A stretch of 64,000 bases of DNA from Nocardia ignorata NBRC 108230 (GTDB lineage Bacteria; Actinomycetota; Actinomycetes; Mycobacteriales; Mycobacteriaceae): positions 1-64,000 of the forward strand of contig NZ_BDBI01000020.1 of NCBI RefSeq assembly GCF_001612905.1. The letters are read 5' to 3'. Shown here in pieces: positions 52,301-59,784 of this stretch. Position 1 is the stretch's first letter; every line of letters begins with the position of its first letter. The notes beneath the pieces are model-generated. The model was not told the DNA's origin. It was given only the letters and a program-made list of their open reading frames with translations, and ran no database searches. Made by a program: the position numbers and the translations under genes.

Positions 52301-53934
52301 GCAGTGCTCGCCGTGACGCCGGTGCTGCGGTCGGCCCCCGATCCAGGGCCGTGTGGTGAATCCGCGTCCTTGATGGCGCCGACTCCTGGCCTGTGGTTCG
52401 CGGGTGAATCCGCATTCACCGAGGACTCGGCGAGGCCGGCGAGGACACCGGAGTTGGTTTTCCACCAGGCCCGTAGGTTCGCGGCAGACTCCTTGCGCGC
52501 CAAGGCAACCGCGGCTTCCGCGTGGGCGACTTCGGCGGCTGCGGCGTCACGCAGCTCGACCGCGCGTTCGGCGAGGCGTTCGGCGCGGGTTCGGTCGGCG
52601 GCGGCGGATTCCCACTTGCTCACCGCCTTGCGGACGGCGCGCACGTCGGCGTCGCGTTCTTCGGCGTGGCCGCGGACGGCGGCGGTGAACTGGTCGCCCC
52701 GGCCGTCGGTGCCGGGCGTGGTCCACTCGATGCCCGCTTCCTCGGCGGCCGATCGGAGGGCCTCTTCGCCGCGCACCAGCGCGGCGGCGGCGGTGCGTAC
52801 CGCTTCGGCCGCCTTCTCGGCTTCCTCGGCGCGACGCTGCAACGTCTGCGCCGCTTCGGCGGCCTTGTCGCGGTGGGCGGCAGCGGAGGTTTCGAGTCGG
52901 CGTACGGCGTCGGCGAGGTCGTCGAGTTGCTGTTTGCCCTCGTAGGCGCTGGATCGCTGCAGGTTCTCGCGGTCGGCGACGGCCTGTTCGTAGGCGCGGT
53001 CGGCCTCTTCGGCACGGGCCTCGGCGGCGGCGCGGTCGGCGTCGCGGCGGGTGCGTAGGGCGGTCGCGGCGAAGAGGGCGGTCGAGGCATTGGTGACGGC
53101 GTCGAGCCGGGTGCGCACCTGATCGACATCCGACTTCGCTTGCACCGCGAGGTATTTGCGATACACGTCGACGAACCGTCGGGTGGCGGTGTCGGCCTGG
53201 ACGAGCCCGTCGAGAGTGCGGCCCACTTCCTCCATATCGCTGAAGGAACGCGCCGCGTCGAGGATGAGCTGTTCGTCGAGGGGCCGCAGTCCGTCGGTGA
53301 GGGCCTGGGACAACCCCCGCGGGTCGAGGTTCTTGGCGAGCTGTGGGCGGCGCAGCGTGAGGATCAGGTTGATGAGCTGGTCGTAGCGCTGCATACCGAG
53401 CCCGAACATGCGGGCATCGATCGCGGCCCGGTATTCGACCGGCCGGTCGACGATGGCGTCGCTGCCGATCTGCTCGGCGAGCTGTTTGCGGGTGAGCGGG
53501 CGGTCGTCGGGACCGATGAGTGAGAAATCGACACCCGCGCGCCCGTCGGCTACGAAATACCAGCGCGTCACCTTGTCCGAGGACCGGGTGGCGCGCATCC
53601 CGATACCGACCGTGACGACCTCGGGATCCTCCCAGCTGCCGCGCGCGAATTCCATCCACACATACGAGTACGCCGATTCCTGCTTGCGGTAGAGCAGGTT
53701 CGACTTCATGGTCCGTTCCTCACCGGCGAACGGATTGAGCCTGCGCGGCTCGATCCGCCCGTCGAGCACGAACGGGAACAGCACCTCGAGAGCCTTGGTC
53801 TTGCCGGAACCGTTGGGTCCGCGCAGTACCAGGCGTCCGTCGGCGAAACAGAACTCCTGGTCGCGGTAGTCCCACAGGTTGACGATGCCCGCGCGGGTCG
53901 GGACGAATCGCACTCCGCCGTGAATGAGCGTCAT
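49324..53934 (-). CDS. jetC: JetC-like SMC-family ATPase (TIGR02680 type, Wadjet)
   Basis: The 1536-residue SMC-like protein has an N-terminal ATPase head with Walker A GPNGSGKT (39-46), long Ala/Glu/Arg-rich coiled coils (about 270-480 and 850-1080), a central region in the hinge position, and a C-terminal head with signature LSGGEQ (1391-1396) and Walker B RLLALDEAF (about 1421-1429). In Wadjet the JetABC complex extrudes plasmid DNA loops and JetD cuts. A Ser/Asp/Gly-rich stretch at about 500-595 (DNA about 52150-52430) looks like a disordered insertion. ATG 53934 lies 4 bp after the jetB stop, with GGGAGG upstream. No jetD follows. Confidence 0.88.
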   Translation of the reverse strand: MTLIHGGVRFVPTRAGIVNLWDYRDQEFCFADGRLVLRGPNGSGKTKALEVLFPFVLDGRIEPRRLNPFAGEERTMKSNLLYRKQESAYSYVWMEFARGSWEDPEVVTVGIGMRATRSSDKVTRWYFVADGRAGVDFSLIGPDDRPLTRKQLAEQIGSDAIVDRPVEYRAAIDARMFGLGMQRYDQLINLILTLRRPQLAKNLDPRGLSQALTDGLRPLDEQLILDAARSFSDMEEVGRTLDGLVQADTATRRFVDVYRKYLAVQAKSDVDQVRTRLDAVTNASTALFAATALRTRRDADRAAAEARAEEADRAYEQAVADRENLQRSSAYEGKQQLDDLADAVRRLETSAAAHRDKAAEAAQTLQRRAEEAEKAAEAVRTAAAALVRGEEALRSAAEEAGIEWTTPGTDGRGDQFTAAVRGHAEERDADVRAVRKAVSKWESAAADRTRAERLAERAVELRDAAAAEVAHAEAAVALARKESAANLRAWWKTNSGVLAGLAESSVNADSPANHRPGVGAIKDADSPHGPGSGADRSTGVTASTAADHSSDETFDANAGRGVRASGAEAVADGENGRRRGDSVQGMIGARSDRTDAGGAGLFAALETAFAGAGVEDIPSAAEVLTERIEPLREQIRTRRQESRARADAAAARRDALTAERKQIAAEHDDAPPSSSARTGMREGLPGAPLWKLVRFGDGVSAQEAAGIEAALQAAGLLDSWICGPTLPAEVESYHFLLPLPLDQRPTGHTLADVLVVEENTAEVEVSRDTVAAVLASIALDGLLPESDSSAPTAATGAHHAGVADGEGMGRTMPGATLSALTAEAGPVVIGTAGHFRLGVLVGRHHKTEAEFIGATARARRRALRLAEIEAAIEAAGAECEAARAEESSAAAQSAELTAAAKSLPRPSAVTAALRAVAETAGLMRSRAEAAVQAERELDQAVAEVAAQDKKVRASAQAHRTPREARELDALAAAIRHFENTGTGLLRLRAEHEREREREREGADRHDEARALAEAFAEEAEAARAGYTEQQRKLETLREALGASAADIDRELDAARAAIEAAKAEQRAARKAANAAIEAVGDAEAAYRTAHEALATALTEVLAEVRSLAPYARPDLLSLLGASVEHRWPSSEAAWSTPEQLQYRIVAAGPETDPVVLPDEVAALFADLDAATAQVRATEAGRKSTRSAVTSALQEFDAALTASGRDYRLHWDAADGLTVVAVHDENGQTALADFAARIDAARRDQELLLTDAERRILEDALLTGLAQQIHERTTDARELISRMGAEMKQRRMSSGNTIGVHWVLADGLSEAARAMCKLLDRDTSALSPDDLGAVRAHFAAEIRAARAAHPERSYPEILAATLDYRSWRVFSFTLISGDGSEDKLTVARHSALSGGEQSVSLHLPLFAAAHVMLDSADPQAPRLLALDEAFAGVDDNGRSELLGLSVQFDLDLFMTGYDLWITYPHVPGCAHYDLAHSTAENTVSATLLVWDSGELLAEHDGGDLTTALGSPNRRRLPNTIEGGLTLEGMPGEPASVG

Positions 53935-53938
53935 CTGC

Positions 53939-55300
53939 TCAGCTCCCTCCCACTCCGATGCCGACATCAGCGGCGGTGACGAACAATTCCTCGGTCTTGC
54001 GCACCCGTACCGTGACGACCGCACCCCGGTATCTGGCCAGCGCGGGCAGCACGAGCAGACCGTCCTCGACGGGCCGGATCAGCCGCAACTTGGTGAGCAA
54101 GGCCAGTACCTCGGCGGTGAGGCCGGCGGCGTCGGCCTGCCATTGCGCGGCGAAGGTGGCACCGTAGCGATCGGTGAGCGCGGTGACGGTGGTGCGCACC
54201 CACGCATCGTCGAGGAATGGATAAGTGCCGGGTTCCTCGGCGACCTCGTCGTCGGAATCCGTTGCCGGGTCGGGTGTTTCGTCGGCCAGCGGGACGAACA
54301 CCCCCGCCTCGGGGATCGCGGTGTCGAGCTGGTCGAGCAGTTCCTCGGCCGGATCGAGGTCGGGCAGTGGCCGGTGCGGCAGCGGGTTGTCCAGATCCAG
54401 CACCGCGTCGGCGATCTCGCCGATCAGCAACAACCCCACCTGAGCAAGGGTGCCCGTGCCGGGGAACCGGGTATCCGAGAGGCGACCCGACGTGTCGATG
54501 AGAGCGAGACCCTCGGCCCGCCGTTCGGCCCGCAGCCCGGTGCAGTATTCCACCTCACCGATCAGGCGCTGCTGACCGAGCAGTGCCCGTTCGGCGGGCG
54601 TCAGATCCGCGAGATACACGACCGGTCGCTCCACCAGTGCGCGCCGCACCCGGCGAGCGACGTCGGCCGCCACCTCGGTGTCCTCGGCCAGCAGACCACG
54701 CACGCTGTGCAGGTGCTGCAATGCCCGCGGTGGCCGGAACAGCGCGAAAACCACCGGGCGGTCGATGTCGTAGAGCGCTTCACCCGCGTCGGGGTCGCTG
54801 GCCCACCCGCCCGCGTCACCGTCGGCCAGAGTCAACGCGCCGCGCGCACCGAGCCAGCCGACGGCGTCGACGAAGGCGTCACGATCGGCCGCCCGCTCGG
54901 TGGACAGTTCGAGCCCATCGATGCGGCTCGCGTAATCGGCGACATGCTCTGCCAGTTCCGACAGGGTGATCTGATCCCCGGCCCGCCCCAACGCGGCCAA
55001 CGCCAGCGACAGATACGCGTAGCGCCGCCGGTCGAACACCCGATCGTTGACACTGCGCGCGGGCCGGGCATCCTCGAGCCGATCGTGCACCGGGTACAGC
55101 CGCGCCGTCGTCTCGGTGATCTCCACCCGATACCCGAACAGCTCGGCCATGTCCTCGCGCAGCTCGGTGGCCCACCGCCGGATCAGCGGCAACGCGATCC
55201 GATCCGGATACACCCGCGTGACAAGGTGATTCGCCAGCATCACCCGGACCGCCCGCTGGTAGCTGTCGAGCGCGAGCACATCGATCCGCTGCCGCTTCAC
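53939..55300 (-). CDS. jetB: JetB-like protein (DUF2398/TIGR02678 type, Wadjet)
   Basis: The 453-residue protein matches the DUF2398 family by length, position and composition: winged-helix-rich with segments such as YQRAVRVMLANHLVTRVYPDR, RRRYAYLSLALAALGR and LIGEVEYCTGLRAERRAEGLALID. In Wadjet JetB is the kite-type subunit that joins JetA to the SMC heads. The start is GTG 55300, overlapping the jetA stop (GTGA) with GGAGG upstream; the frame continues further up but would lie inside jetA. Confidence 0.85.
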   Translation of the reverse strand: MKRQRIDVLALDSYQRAVRVMLANHLVTRVYPDRIALPLIRRWATELREDMAELFGYRVEITETTARLYPVHDRLEDARPARSVNDRVFDRRRYAYLSLALAALGRAGDQITLSELAEHVADYASRIDGLELSTERAADRDAFVDAVGWLGARGALTLADGDAGGWASDPDAGEALYDIDRPVVFALFRPPRALQHLHSVRGLLAEDTEVAADVARRVRRALVERPVVYLADLTPAERALLGQQRLIGEVEYCTGLRAERRAEGLALIDTSGRLSDTRFPGTGTLAQVGLLLIGEIADAVLDLDNPLPHRPLPDLDPAEELLDQLDTAIPEAGVFVPLADETPDPATDSDDEVAEEPGTYPFLDDAWVRTTVTALTDRYGATFAAQWQADAAGLTAEVLALLTKLRLIRPVEDGLLVLPALARYRGAVVTVRVRKTEELFVTAADVGIGVGGS

Positions 55301-56856
55301 CTCCTGGTCCTCCGCCCCGTCGAACCCTGTACTTCGAGGCGGCGGTTGTTCAAGTGGAGCAATCCCGCCGCCGTGCGGATGACCGTCGACCCGTCGCACG
55401 GGCGAACCGTCAGGGTGACGCCGTTGTCGGAACCCGTTGTGCCCTCGATCCGTCCACTCACCGGCACCCAGGCTGTGGAGGCCGCGTCGAGCAGGCGCAG
55501 CAGCACCTCGGTCTCGCGCTGGTCGAGTACCCGTTCGTGCACGTTGCCGGTGGCCAGGGACGCGGCGGCTGCCGCGCGTTCGCGCTGGGCGGCGAGTTGC
55601 GCCTCACGCAGGCGGCGTACCCCGGCGTCGTTGCGTGAGATCCGGGCGGGCGCGCCGGCGGCGGGGGCTCGGCCGGTTTCGGCGAGGGTGCGGGAGATCT
55701 CCAAAGGTGGTGCGTCCCACCAGGACCGGTCGGCCGGCACCAGGTCGGCGTCGGGGTGTTCCAGCGACAGGTGCCGTGGTTTGCCGAGGCCGAACACCGC
55801 GTCGTACAGGGCGTGCGCACTGTCCGAGGTGGGGGTGGCGACGAACCACGCCGCCAGGTGGCGCAGCGCCGATTCCCGGCTGATCCCGCCCCGGCGGGTC
55901 TCGGTGACCCGGCGCAACAGCGACAACACGGCCGCGATGGCGCTCATCGTCGCCTCCCGCAGCCGGTCGGCCTCACACGATTCACCCGGCTCGGTGCCCG
56001 CGACGAACCAGGTGCGCAATCCGTCCCAACGGGCCCGCCAATCCGCCTCCCGCTCGACCGAACTCAGCAGCACCCGCTCGTCACACCCGGCCGCCCGACC
56101 GATCAACGCCTCGACGCCGGTGTCCTCCACCTCGCCGATCGCGGCGGACAGGCGCGGCGCGAACCGGGCCAGATCCATGCTGAACTCCCGCATGTGCGCG
56201 AGCAGCGCGTCCTTGTGCGCCAGAAACGACTCGGGAGTGATCTCGGTGGTCCGCACCAGATCGCCCAGCGACAGATAGAAGTGCGCGGCGCGCGCCGCCA
56301 TGTCGGTGAGCGCGGCGTCCAGCCTGCGCAGGGTGGTGTAGACCCGCTCGGCGTCGCCCTCGCGATTAGCGGTCGCCAGAGTGCGCAGGTCCGCGAGGAG
56401 CTCGGGGAGCACCAACCGCGACAGCGACGCGTCCTCCATCCGCGCGGACAGCACCCCGGCCACCGCCTGATACGCCTGGAAACCGGCCTGCGCGAACTGG
56501 TACACGTAGTGCCGGTTGCGGTACTCGGCCAGCGTGGCCGCCCGGGTGCCGTCGTAGCTGCGCTCGAGCACACCCCAGCGGTGCAGTTGTTCGAGCAGCG
56601 GACCGATCTCGGCCGCCGAGAGCGGCACCCCCGCCGGAGCGGGACCCTGCGTGCCCGCCTCGGCCTTGGCGATCCACTCGGCGACATCGTCGGCGTGCAG
56701 CAACACCACGTACGCCGCGCGCGCACTGTCGAAGGCGCGCAGAACCCGCAGGTAGTCGGCGCGTTTCTCGGCGGTGGCGAACGAGAACAACCGCAGCCGC
56801 TCGTCCCACAGGGCAGGGACGGCGCTGGGCAGGCCGTCGGCGCGGTGGTCGGTCAC
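55297..56856 (-). CDS. jetA: JetA-like protein (DUF2397/TIGR02677 type, Wadjet)
   Basis: The 519-residue protein matches the DUF2397 family, the kleisin-like JetA of this Wadjet class. Recognisable stretches are LFSFATAEKRADYLRVLRAF, YRNRHYVYQFAQAGFQAYQ, ISRESALRHLAAWF and, late, VLDQRETEVLLRLLDAA. The start is GTG 56856, seven bases after TAATCT (56869-56864), so the transcript may be leaderless; longer starts would include that promoter. It is the first gene of jetA-B-C and lies 74 bp downstream of an XRE-TPR regulator on the same strand. Confidence 0.85.
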   Translation of the reverse strand: MTDHRADGLPSAVPALWDERLRLFSFATAEKRADYLRVLRAFDSARAAYVVLLHADDVAEWIAKAEAGTQGPAPAGVPLSAAEIGPLLEQLHRWGVLERSYDGTRAATLAEYRNRHYVYQFAQAGFQAYQAVAGVLSARMEDASLSRLVLPELLADLRTLATANREGDAERVYTTLRRLDAALTDMAARAAHFYLSLGDLVRTTEITPESFLAHKDALLAHMREFSMDLARFAPRLSAAIGEVEDTGVEALIGRAAGCDERVLLSSVEREADWRARWDGLRTWFVAGTEPGESCEADRLREATMSAIAAVLSLLRRVTETRRGGISRESALRHLAAWFVATPTSDSAHALYDAVFGLGKPRHLSLEHPDADLVPADRSWWDAPPLEISRTLAETGRAPAAGAPARISRNDAGVRRLREAQLAAQRERAAAAASLATGNVHERVLDQRETEVLLRLLDAASTAWVPVSGRIEGTTGSDNGVTLTVRPCDGSTVIRTAAGLLHLNNRRLEVQGSTGRRTRR

Positions 56857-56930
56857 CGTAGACAGATTAGTGGTGACCGAGCACTGCTCCGACCGACCCG
56901 CCCCGGATCGGCGTGGCACCGCCGCCGCGC

Positions 56931-58163
56931 TCACCCGACGTTGAGCGAGCGCAACTGCTCGAGGAACGACTGGGTACGCGGATCACCGGGGAAGCGTTCG
57001 ATGATCTCGCGCGCCGCCTCGCCCGCGATCCAGGCCAGCGACGGCAGCGACTTGCGGCCCGCCGTGAACGCCGCGACGCCCTCCTCCACGGCCCGCTCCA
57101 GATCGCGGTCGCGCACCGCGACCACGGCGAGGGTGAGTCGGGCTTCGGACACGCGCATGGGATTGCGCACACTGCCGTCGGGCCGCGTCGAATCCTTGAT
57201 CACCTGCTGGGCATAGCGTTCGGCCAGCCGGTCCTGCCCGGCCACCCGGCAGCAGTCCATGGCGTAGAAGTCGAATTTCGTTGCGTCGACGACGAAGTGG
57301 TTGTCCAGATCGGCCGGATGACCCATCCGCGCCAGAATCGCCCGGCCCTCGTCGAGCGCGGTCTGCACCGCCCGGCGATCGCCCAGGCGCGCCCAGCCCT
57401 TGGCGCGTTGCGCGGCCAGCTGCACCCCGACACCCATCGACGTGGTCCCCGCCATCGCCTTCTCGGAGACATCGATGGCGCCACGAAAGTTGCCCTGGGT
57501 CAACGCGAACCACGCCGACATCTCCGCCGCCCAGCCGACGATCTCGGGGTTGCCCGCCTCACGGCCGAGCGAATCCGCCGCCCGCCGAGTGGCTTCCGCG
57601 CCCGCCCGGTGGCCGAGGTCGTAGTCGACGCAACCCACCAGCAACGCCACCCAGCCGGCCAGTACGAGGATCTCCCGATGCTGGCTCAGGGTGAGTCGGC
57701 CGTCGAGCAGCGAGGTGATCCGGCGCAACCACGCGGTTCCCTCGGCGTGCAGCTCGTGCGGGTCGGCGTAGGCGTACTCGCAGCACAACCGTTCGGCGGT
57801 GATCCGCACCGCGTCGAGGGTGGCGCTGTTGACATCGGACATGCGTAGCCTGCCGATGAATTCGAGGGTGTCCATACCGGTTGCGGATAACAGCTCGTCA
57901 TCGCGGTTGGGACGGGCTTTGGGGAAGAACGCGGCGGGGACGGTGTCGAACGCGGCCGCGATGATCGGCGCGTAGAACTCGTCGGGTCGTGATTCACCGG
58001 ACTCCCAGCGGCGCCAATTGCGCAGCAGAGTACTGTCCGTCGGCAGGTTGTGTGAGGACTTGGCACGCATCGCGCGGACGGCGTCGGCTTGCGACCATCC
58101 CCTCGCGTCACGTTCCGAGCGCATCCGGACAGCCCAGACGGGTCGATCATCAGTTGCGGTCAC
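56931..58163 (-). CDS. XRE-family regulator with TPR-like C-terminal region
   Basis: The 410-residue protein has an N-terminal Cro/CI-type helix-turn-helix (about 10-75: RMRSERDARGWSQADAVRAM, TDSTLLRNWRRWESG) and an all-helical region of TPR character (about 140-400). This layout is common in actinomycete regulators that respond to peptides or small ligands. GTG 58163 is the start. It precedes jetA in the same direction and is divergent from the resolvase-like gene, with a dyad (58213-58234) between them as likely operator. Confidence 0.85.
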   Translation of the reverse strand: MTATDDRPVWAVRMRSERDARGWSQADAVRAMRAKSSHNLPTDSTLLRNWRRWESGESRPDEFYAPIIAAAFDTVPAAFFPKARPNRDDELLSATGMDTLEFIGRLRMSDVNSATLDAVRITAERLCCEYAYADPHELHAEGTAWLRRITSLLDGRLTLSQHREILVLAGWVALLVGCVDYDLGHRAGAEATRRAADSLGREAGNPEIVGWAAEMSAWFALTQGNFRGAIDVSEKAMAGTTSMGVGVQLAAQRAKGWARLGDRRAVQTALDEGRAILARMGHPADLDNHFVVDATKFDFYAMDCCRVAGQDRLAERYAQQVIKDSTRPDGSVRNPMRVSEARLTLAVVAVRDRDLERAVEEGVAAFTAGRKSLPSLAWIAGEAAREIIERFPGDPRTQSFLEQLRSLNVG

Positions 58164-58212
58164 GGCCGTAGTATTCCACCAGTTAACGTTCGGCGTCCCG
58201 GATAGGGCACGT

Positions 58213-58234
58213 AGATGTCATCGGTTTGACATCT
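58213..58234. promoter_or_regulatory. Operator candidate between XRE regulator and resolvase-like gene
   Basis: AGATGTCA and TGACATCT form perfect 8-bp arms with a 6-base spacer, 49 bp from the XRE start. A TTGACA box (58226-58231) and TACAAC (58237-58242) overlap or adjoin it on the plus strand. Confidence 0.6.
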
Positions 58235-58251
58235 GCTACAACGGAGGACGA

Positions 58252-58266
58252 ATGCGCATGCTGTAA
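58252..58266 (+). CDS. Four-codon leader ORF (MRML)
   Basis: ATG-CGC-ATG-CTG-TAA follows GGAGGACGA, a very good ribosome binding site. It lies just downstream of the likely promoter and 134 bp before the resolvase-like gene. With the hairpin at 58327-58357 it resembles a translation-coupled attenuator (inference). Confidence 0.4.
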   Translation: MRML

Positions 58267-58326
58267 GTAGGTGCTCGGCCGGACCGATCACCCGCCCCGC
58301 AGGAGAGCTTGCGAGGCAACGCAGTA

Positions 58327-58357
58327 CCCCCGCGCGGCGGCTGGCGCCGCGCGGGGG
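58327..58357 (+). terminator. GC hairpin in the leader of the resolvase-like gene
   Basis: A perfect 13-bp stem (58327-58339 with 58345-58357) with a 5-base loop GCTGG lies between the leader ORF and the gene start. It has no T-run; it may be an attenuator or a structural leader element. Confidence 0.55.
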
Positions 58358-58400
58358 GATCCGACAACAGAACAGCGATCCCAATCCAACGGAGGTTCGG

Positions 58401-58706
58401 GTGGAAGCGTTGATCTATGGATACTTGCGTGACGATCTGGCCGAGGGCCAGGGCGATCAATTGGAGGATGCGCTACGCAGCCTCGCGGCTACGGCGGGGA
58501 TGTGTTTCGCCGCGACGTTCCATGAATCGACCGCGGGTGACGGTGCGGCCTTCGCCGAACTCACCCAGGAATTGAAGCGGGCCGACGCACACCACGTGGT
58601 GGTCCCGTCGCTCGATCATCTTGCCGGGCAGACGATTCCGCGCGACATGCTGATCGCCAAGCTGGCGCACGAAGCCGCCGCCCAAGTCCTCACCCTGGAG
58701 CGCTGA
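58401..58706 (+). CDS. Small serine-resolvase-like domain without the catalytic serine
   Basis: The 101-residue protein resembles the N-terminal domain of serine recombinases: LIYGYLRDD at the start where active enzymes have YxRVS, a regular QLEDALRSLA helix, and VVVPSLDHLAGQ where active enzymes have the WRLDRLGR-like segment. The serine nucleophile and several arginines are missing and no DNA-binding tail is present, so recombination is unlikely; a regulatory role is possible. GTG 58401 has GGAGG five bases upstream. Confidence 0.6.
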   Translation: MEALIYGYLRDDLAEGQGDQLEDALRSLAATAGMCFAATFHESTAGDGAAFAELTQELKRADAHHVVVPSLDHLAGQTIPRDMLIAKLAHEAAAQVLTLER

Positions 58707-58773
58707 GATGGCGGCCTTCGACACCGAACGACCATTCTGACGGCGGCGGCCCGAGCGGGCCGGTGCATCGGGT

Positions 58774-59658
58774 CTACAGCCCGAAGCTTCCCGGCCCGCG
58801 CCTGCGCAGGTACTTCTCGAACTCCGCGGCGATCGCGTCACCGTCGATCTTCGACATCGTCTCGTTGAGATCGAGTGCCGCATCGCCCCGTTCCTCGAGC
58901 GAGCGCACGTATTCGCTGATCTCCTCGTCGCCGACGGTCATCTCGTTCACCGCGGCCTCCCACTCCTCGGCTTGAGCAGGCAGCTCGCCGAGCGGCACCT
59001 CGATGTCGAGGACCTCCTCCACCCGGTGCAGCAGCGCGATCGTCGCCTTCGGATTCGGCGGTTGCGACACGTAGTGCGGAACGGCGGCCCAGAACGACAC
59101 GGCGGGCACGCCCGCCTTCACACACTGGTCCTGCAGCACGCCGGTGATTCCGGTCGGACCCTCGTAGCGCGTCTGTTCCAGATTGAATCGCTCGGCGGCC
59201 TCCGGGCTGTAGGCCGAACCGGTGACCGGCACCGGCCGGGTGTGCGGCGTGTCGGCCAGCAACGCGCCGAGGATCACCACCGTCTCCACACCCAGCTGTT
59301 CGATGAACTCGAGCAGGTCGTTGCAGAAGCTGCGCCAGCGCATATTGGGTTCGATACCGCGCAGCAGCACCACGTCGCGATCGCTGCCGGGCGGCGAGCA
59401 CACCGACAACATGGTCGAGGGCCACTGGATCTCCCTGGTCACCCCGTCGACCTGACGCACGGTCGGCCGGTTCACCTGGTAGTCGTAATAGTCCTCGGAG
59501 TCGAGTTCGGCCAGCGGCTCGGAGTCCCAGAGCAACTCCAGGTGTTCGACCGCGCCACTGGCGGCATCTCCGGCGTCGTTCCAGCCCTCGAAGGCCGCGA
59601 CCAGCACGGGATTGCGCAACGTCGGCAGTTCCGTCTCGGGGGTCTCACTGGCATCCAC
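58774..59658 (-). CDS. PAC2-family protein (Rv2125 type)
   Basis: The 294-residue protein has the PAC2 fold known from proteasome assembly chaperones: AAFEGWNDAGDAASGAVEHL near the N-terminus, VVILGALLADTPHTRPVPVTG, and a helical C-terminal region. Its function in actinomycetes is not settled. The neighbouring metH gene mirrors the Rv2124c-Rv2125 order of M. tuberculosis. The GTG start at 59658 is six bases after TAGGCT (59670-59665), a leaderless layout. Confidence 0.9.
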   Translation of the reverse strand: MDASETPETELPTLRNPVLVAAFEGWNDAGDAASGAVEHLELLWDSEPLAELDSEDYYDYQVNRPTVRQVDGVTREIQWPSTMLSVCSPPGSDRDVVLLRGIEPNMRWRSFCNDLLEFIEQLGVETVVILGALLADTPHTRPVPVTGSAYSPEAAERFNLEQTRYEGPTGITGVLQDQCVKAGVPAVSFWAAVPHYVSQPPNPKATIALLHRVEEVLDIEVPLGELPAQAEEWEAAVNEMTVGDEEISEYVRSLEERGDAALDLNETMSKIDGDAIAAEFEKYLRRRGPGSFGL

Positions 59659-59784
59659 CAGGTCAGCCTAGTGTCTTGGGCCAATTGTTTTGTGGCGACC
59701 GGCAGGGTTGCGTGTTGTGTGGCCCGGGCCACTGGATCACCGACAGTGGTCTCGTGTGTCGGAGGCGCCCACTAGTCTTGAACC

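Noticed and set aside
49324..53934. Reading the TIGR02680-type protein as a SbcC or RecN repair ATPase
   Set aside because: The two genes directly upstream match the DUF2397 and DUF2398 partners that occur with the Wadjet SMC, not SbcD or other repair partners.
53924..56278. 784-codon plus-strand frame antisense to jetB and jetA
   Set aside because: Composition is Arg/Gln/Pro-rich and there are no domain motifs; the minus-strand genes are well supported by overlapping starts and stops.
58401..58706. Calling the small resolvase-like protein a mobile-element recombinase
   Set aside because: The serine motif and DNA-binding tail are absent and there are no flanking repeats or attachment sites.
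58707..58740. Ten-codon frame (MAAFDTERPF) after the resolvase-like gene
   Set aside because: It has GGAG at a fair distance, but it is too short to judge and nothing else supports it.
59659..59784. Cobalamin riboswitch upstream of metH
   Set aside because: The gap is only 126 bp, no B12-box-like element is visible, and the start looks leaderless.
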